DNA of 19,952 nt from Gracilaria caudata (lineage: Eukaryota; Rhodophyta; Florideophyceae; Gracilariales; Gracilariaceae), in the NCBI GenBank assembly GCA_030374735.1, contig JASCIV010000442.1, forward strand, positions 1 through 19,952, given 5' to 3'. The notes under the pieces are model-generated. The model saw only the letters and a list, made by a program, of their open reading frames with translations. It did no database searches and was not told the DNA's origin. How positions within the stretch are numbered: position 1 is the stretch's first letter; each line of letters opens with the position of its first letter. Positions 16,867 through 19,952 of this stretch are shown one piece after another. A program made the translations under genes and the position numbers.

Positions 16867-16982
16867 AGTAACCGTGATCAAGCTACAGGCGCAGATGCCG
16901 AGAGAAGTGCAGCGCGAGACGAAATCCTGTGAATGGTATCGCTGTACGACGTGTAACGCGTGTGGAGTCCGCCACGTCACCC

Positions 16983-17002
16983 GTCACGTGAGATGACGTC
17001 AT
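16983..17002. promoter_or_regulatory. TCACGTGA + TGACGTCA composite site, unit 3
   Basis: GTCACGTGAGATGACGTCAT; one base changed from the other copies, and the second palindrome is kept as ATGACGTCAT. It sits 125 bases before the E3 start and just past the A3 stop. Confidence 0.55.
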
Positions 17003-17035
17003 ACCATGGACCCCAACCTCGCGGTGGACACATCG

Positions 17036-17611
17036 TTAATTTGGCAACCGCGTACACTTGTGCGCGCGCATGAGCTCAATCATCGAGCTCTTGTGATCCC
17101 TGCTCCACATATCCACATCCTCCGCTGGGCTTCCGCTCATCTCCTGGTGCATTGATTGCACCCTCTCTATCCAGCGTCTCGCCTGTGGTGAAATAATGAT
17201 TTCGTCATGCTCCTCCAATTTCCTGACTCTGGAGGAAGACGTAACGGCCGGGTGTCGGCGATTGCTCTGCGATTTAGAACCACCACTGTCTCTTGAACGA
17301 ACTATCCAGTCAACAGGATTATCTATGGTCGTTCTTTTCACACGCGTCTGTGCGCTCAACCGACTTGACTCCCGCCTTATACCTTCGTTACCGATCTCGT
17401 GCGGTAAACGCCACGAAGTACCGGTGGTCGGTATGTTTGGATTATTTCCGATGCTGCTTCTGTTACCCGCTCTGTGTGAGGTGTTGCGGGTGTGGCCTGA
17501 AATAGCCCTCACACTCTCTAACGCATCGCGTCTTTGAGCGTCCACTTCTCTCTTCAGCTCATCGAAAATGGAGAGGCTCTCAGCAGATGGTGTGAAACCT
17601 GGGGAGGGCAT
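17036..17611 (-). CDS. A3: array protein A, truncated, 191 residues
   Basis: ATG at 17611-17609, TAA at 17038-17036. It keeps FTPSAESLSIFDELKREVDA, TGTSWRLPHEIGN, NPVDWIVRS, DEIIISPQARRWIERV and GSPAEDVDMWSRDH, and is the most diverged of the three. Despite many changes its frame is intact through all shared blocks, good evidence of past selection. At about 17095-17083 the A homology ends, and the frame continues into sequence that in unit 2 lies before C (12150-12165). This adds an unrelated tail of about 16 residues (MIELMRAHKCTRLPN) and drops the DMWNREH-to-tail half. It is the product of a deletion fusion, and whether it works is unknown. Confidence 0.65.
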   Translation of the reverse strand: MPSPGFTPSAESLSIFDELKREVDAQRRDALESVRAISGHTRNTSHRAGNRSSIGNNPNIPTTGTSWRLPHEIGNEGIRRESSRLSAQTRVKRTTIDNPVDWIVRSRDSGGSKSQSNRRHPAVTSSSRVRKLEEHDEIIISPQARRWIERVQSMHQEMSGSPAEDVDMWSRDHKSSMIELMRAHKCTRLPN

Positions 17612-17807
17612 TGCGGTGTTATTGTTAATGGAAACGTTTGTACAAACGACAACTCTAGAAGAAGATAACAAAGCTGATGTAGTTGCGAAGAAGCAAATGG
17701 TGTAGAAATACTCAGAGGTGAAGAGGGTTTAAGTCATTACTGATTCTCATGAAATATGTTGCTGATAATATCTCCTGTCCGAACAACGCTAACTTCGCGG
17801 GCGTCAG

Positions 17808-17836
17808 TGCATTTCGTGTATGCATTCTATTCCCCA
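17808..17836. promoter_or_regulatory. Conserved TGCAT-N7-ATGCA block upstream of A3
   Basis: Identical 29-base block, 197 bases from the A3 ATG, although neighbouring bases differ from units 1 and 2. Confidence 0.5.
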
Positions 17837-17999
17837 CGTCGCTTTCAGTGAAACTAGTGGTGTTACCCAATCTTACGTCAGGAGCTTCTGATTTTCATTG
17901 AAGAACGCCCACTCTTGAATGCTCCAGCGAGATTACAGTTTTTGCACGAGTAGATAGAGGAAGGACGCTGACGCCAAAAATAAATGAACTCAAGAGAAT

Positions 18000-18092
18000 A
18001 TACATTATATATGCCTGTGCAAAATCTTTTTCTTGTACAAAAAGCTGTCCAAAGTGTCCACAAATTGAACAAAATGGTTCTTTGAATATATT
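18000..18092 (-). pseudogene. E4: N-terminal remnant of gene E
   Basis: MNIFKEPFCSICGHFGQLFV matches the E3 start (MTIFQEPLHFI...ELVV) in frame. The homology stops near 18000, where the A upstream region begins, so most of E is gone. Confidence 0.4.
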
Positions 18093-18149
18093 CATTGGCA
18101 ACTTGATTCGATTCAAGTGGAGGAGAAGTTGCGCTTTTTGTTCAAACTT

Positions 18150-18305
18150 GTATGCCCTCCACAACGCCCGGTATACAGCACGACCACGGTGGCCTCCAAG
18201 AGTTCACTGACAAAATATGTGGCTCTCTTGGATATTTATTTCTGGCACTGCGAAATAAATCGCTTCGGCGAGTGTCGAATCAGTTATTTTGTGGTAGTAC
18301 TGTAA
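18150..18305 (+). pseudogene. F4: remnant of gene F
   Basis: The plus-strand frame VALLDIYFWHCEINRFGEC matches F1 (VAVYQDICESEINLSGEY). The frame has no ATG and ends at 18303-18305 with an unrelated tail. Probably non-functional. Confidence 0.35.
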
Positions 18306-18700
18306 GAAGCGGACGTTGCGCAAGTCTGACCAAGATCGTGGTCAGGGATGTGCGCGCGCCGGCGGCAGTTTACTTCTGATCTAAGTGATCTGCCGCCAGT
18401 GCATAATATGCAAATTATCCTGACGGAGCATGGAGACTTGTCAACGTGTCTACATCTACCGCGTGTCCCTGACTACCGTACGTTCTGTTACAAGTACGAT
18501 TCTGGGAGGATTCCACTTCCATAAATGTTGATAATTGCAACCTTTTTGTCGAAGAGATTAGCTTTTACGTAGTTAAGAATCTAGAGCTGACAGTGTCGCT
18601 CTTCGTTCAATTGCTTTAATGGTCTGGTGGTTGCTTTTCAATAGAAAGGAAAACACGAAAAATCAATCCTCAACAAACGCAACGTAAATGAGTCAACCCG
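18306..18700. other. Gene-free stretch with two hairpins
   Basis: No protein-like frame. CTGACCA-AGATCG-TGGTCAG (18326-18345) has 7-bp arms. GGCGGCAG (18361-18368) pairs with CTGCCGCC (18390-18397), with an inner ACTT/AAGT pair. Confidence 0.5.
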
Positions 18701-19060
18701 ACCCGTTATGTTGGAAGAGAGTGTTCTCGCAGGTTGGATGCAGTCAAACCTTCACACTGCCAGGTGTGTTCCCTACCTCAATAGCTTTGGAAACAGTGGT
18801 GACTGTGGTTGACCCTTTCTGAACACAACGATTATCAATTATGGAATCAAAGAATGTTTAGGCCCACTGACAACCTTACTGCGCTTTCCTTTCTCCCTCG
18901 ACGATATCTTAAAGGGAGACCAACACTGCGTATCATGCTCCCGTTGTAGAGGCGTACTAAGGGAGACGCCGGGAGAAGTGAGGTGCAAGTCGAATTCCAA
19001 TAGCTTGTAATTGTTGTCGCTGTACGACGTGTAAAGAGCGGACAGTCCGCCACTTTTTCA

Positions 19061-19080
19061 GTCACGTGAGGTGACGTCAC
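19061..19080. promoter_or_regulatory. TCACGTGA + TGACGTCA composite site, unit 4
   Basis: GTCACGTGAGGTGACGTCAC, identical over 20 bases to the unit 2 copy, while flanks differ. It lies 827 bases before the B4 ATG. Confidence 0.55.
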
Positions 19081-19268
19081 GCAAGTGTCACAAGTGTGGT
19101 GGACACATCGCGAATATGGACACGCGGCACACTTGTGCGCCGAAGAGCTCAACGCTCGTCGCCGACGAGACTGTCCAGTGCTGGTGGCCATGCGGGTGAC
19201 GAAGGTACGAAGAATAGCGTCCCCAGCATCGCCAGAGTGCTCACCTGTCGAAACTCGCATCTGTAAAC

Positions 19269-19496
19269 GTGACGAACAATCTCGCGTATGCCACTTATCG
19301 CAGCTCCATCTTCCTTGGTGTCGTCGCCCATTCCGACTTGATGCCAGACGAAGCAAGCCCCTATCGAGGCATGCAACAAGTTGCGAGCCATGTCTTTGAG
19401 ACCGCATCCGAGTTCTTCCCTCCAACTACTCCGTATTACGCCTCCTGCTGGGATTCAGAAGCCTCGACTGCTTTCGATTTAGTTATGACCGCGTAA
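19269..19496 (+). pseudogene. C4: copy of doubtful ORF C
   Basis: The frame aligns with C2 (NNLAYATYRSSIFLGVVAHS, TASEFFPPTTPYY) but has no ATG (it opens with GTG) and ends earlier at a TAA. Probably not expressed as a protein. Confidence 0.3.
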
Positions 19497-19583
19497 CTCG
19501 GTGCTGAACTGTAACCGTGCTCGTTTGCATGGGTTGGTTGCTACCCTACCTTCCACGAACCTTCCCACAAGCCGTTCAACTCA

Positions 19584-19621
19584 TCTGCGAACAACGTCTG
19601 CGAACAACGTCTGCGAACAAG
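19584..19621 (+). repeat. 13-bp tandem repeat TCTGCGAACAACG, three copies
   Basis: Two perfect units plus a partial third. Units 1 (7953) and 2 (12627) have a single TCTGCGAACAAG at this place, so the array expanded only in unit 4. Confidence 0.8.
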
Positions 19622-19735
19622 TGCTGGCATATGAGCGTGCCATCCGCGACGAGGCACCGGCCATTCTCATTGCATTTCACCCAGATGGCCGCCTCAATCC
19701 TCCGGTCAAGCTTTGTCGTTGCTGGTGGTCATTGG

Positions 19736-19775
19736 TCGGAGAGGCCGGCCGACATCGTTTCATCTAGTGACCCAA
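19736..19775 (+). promoter_or_regulatory. Conserved GGCCGGCC block upstream of B4
   Basis: Third copy of the block; GGCCGGCC at 19743-19750 begins 145 bases before the B4 ATG. Confidence 0.45.
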
Positions 19776-19887
19776 ATGTTTCATTCTTCACTCTTTTCGA
19801 TCTTCCTCCCATATCTCTGAGGTGCAAACGAAGTTCTCGAGACTGCTATTCCCCCAGATCCATGTCCAAAACCAGTGAAGACGCATC

Positions 19888-19952
19888 ATGAACAACCTCC
19901 CAAGACTGTCTGGTTTGAAGCGGGACAAGCCCGAAACTCCGCAGATTGAGTT
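19888..19952 (+). CDS. B4: array protein B, N-terminus only (right edge)
   Basis: ATG at 19888. The first 21 codons read NNLPRLSGLKRDKPETPQIE, almost identical to B2, and then the window ends. The upstream ORF beginning MSKTSEDAS ends in the same ATGA overlap as in B2. The rest of the gene and its state lie outside. Confidence 0.7.
   Translation, partial: MNNLPRLSGLKRDKPETPQIE

Larger units (their letters stand above)
16440..18000. repeat. Array unit 3 (E and truncated A; F-C-B-D deleted)
   Basis: E3 is followed by the regulatory stretch (16930-17080). At about 17083-17095 the sequence passes straight into the middle of A, so everything between the regulatory stretch and the A middle region is missing. 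The A upstream region continues to about 17985. Confidence 0.7.
18000..19952. repeat. Array unit 4 (F-C-B, cut by window edge)
   Basis: It starts with an N-terminal trace of E (minus strand from ATG at 18092: MNIFKEPFCSICG). Then come an F-like segment, segments matching 7200-7350 (18710-18860), the regulatory stretch, C4 and B4. It continues past the right edge. Confidence 0.65.

Noticed and set aside
18847..19425. 192-residue minus-strand frame in unit 4
   Set aside because: Arg/Ser/Cys-rich, antisense to C4 and the regulatory stretch, not kept in the other units.
6490..19952. LTR retrotransposon or DNA transposon identity for the repeated unit
   Set aside because: No reverse transcriptase, integrase, RNase H or transposase motif, no long terminal repeats and no terminal inverted repeats could be seen. 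It remains possible if the ends lie outside.

Overview
This is nuclear DNA from a eukaryote. The window has no operons, ribosome-binding sites or prokaryotic genes. It has sparse intronless genes, long non-coding stretches, decayed genes and large diverged duplications. At the left edge is a secreted Cys-rich protein with N-glycosylation motifs and CxxC/SxxDC spacings. There is also a decayed WD40 gene whose blades have the form 'SxDGTRIxSGSxDxTVRV'. Base composition is mixed (roughly half G+C by eye) and open frames lack introns. Together these fit a florideophyte red alga such as Chondrus, but that assignment is an impression from memory and was not tested.

Layout, left to right. (1) <1-1070, minus: a secreted or surface Cys-rich protein running off the left edge. 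(2) 1071-2960: mostly non-coding, with one unrecognised minus-strand open frame (1301-1726), a perfect 18-bp palindrome and a very small possible ORF. (3) About 3000-3710: a frameshifted WD40 pseudogene. (4) 3710-5350: no convincing gene, but three adjacent inverted repeats at 4897-5011. (5) 5353-6213, minus: a clear gene for a single-pass membrane protein with three copies of a C-x10-C-x10-C-x2-C module and a TATA box upstream. (6) About 6490 to the right end: a diverged tandem array.

The array is the most unusual part. One ancestral unit appears to carry, in order, E (minus), F (plus), a regulatory stretch, C (plus, doubtful), B (plus), D (minus, decayed), A (minus) and the A upstream region. 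Unit 1 (about 6490-11840) is the most complete. Unit 2 (about 11840-16180) has lost most of E and F, and its A copy is frameshifted. Unit 3 (about 16440-18000) has lost F, C, B, D and the end of A. Unit 4 (about 18000 to the edge) has lost most of E and runs into a third B copy. A and B differ between copies mainly by substitutions and in-frame indels, so both look like real, selected protein families. I recognise neither. The non-coding blocks upstream of A and B are also conserved. They include a TCACGTGA/TGACGTCA pair, a GGCCGGCC block about 144 bp before each B, and a TGCAT-N7-ATGCA block about 200 bp before each A.

I found no rRNA, tRNA, CRISPR array, recognisable transposase, integrase or reverse transcriptase. 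How A and B work, or whether they work together, cannot be read from the sequence.
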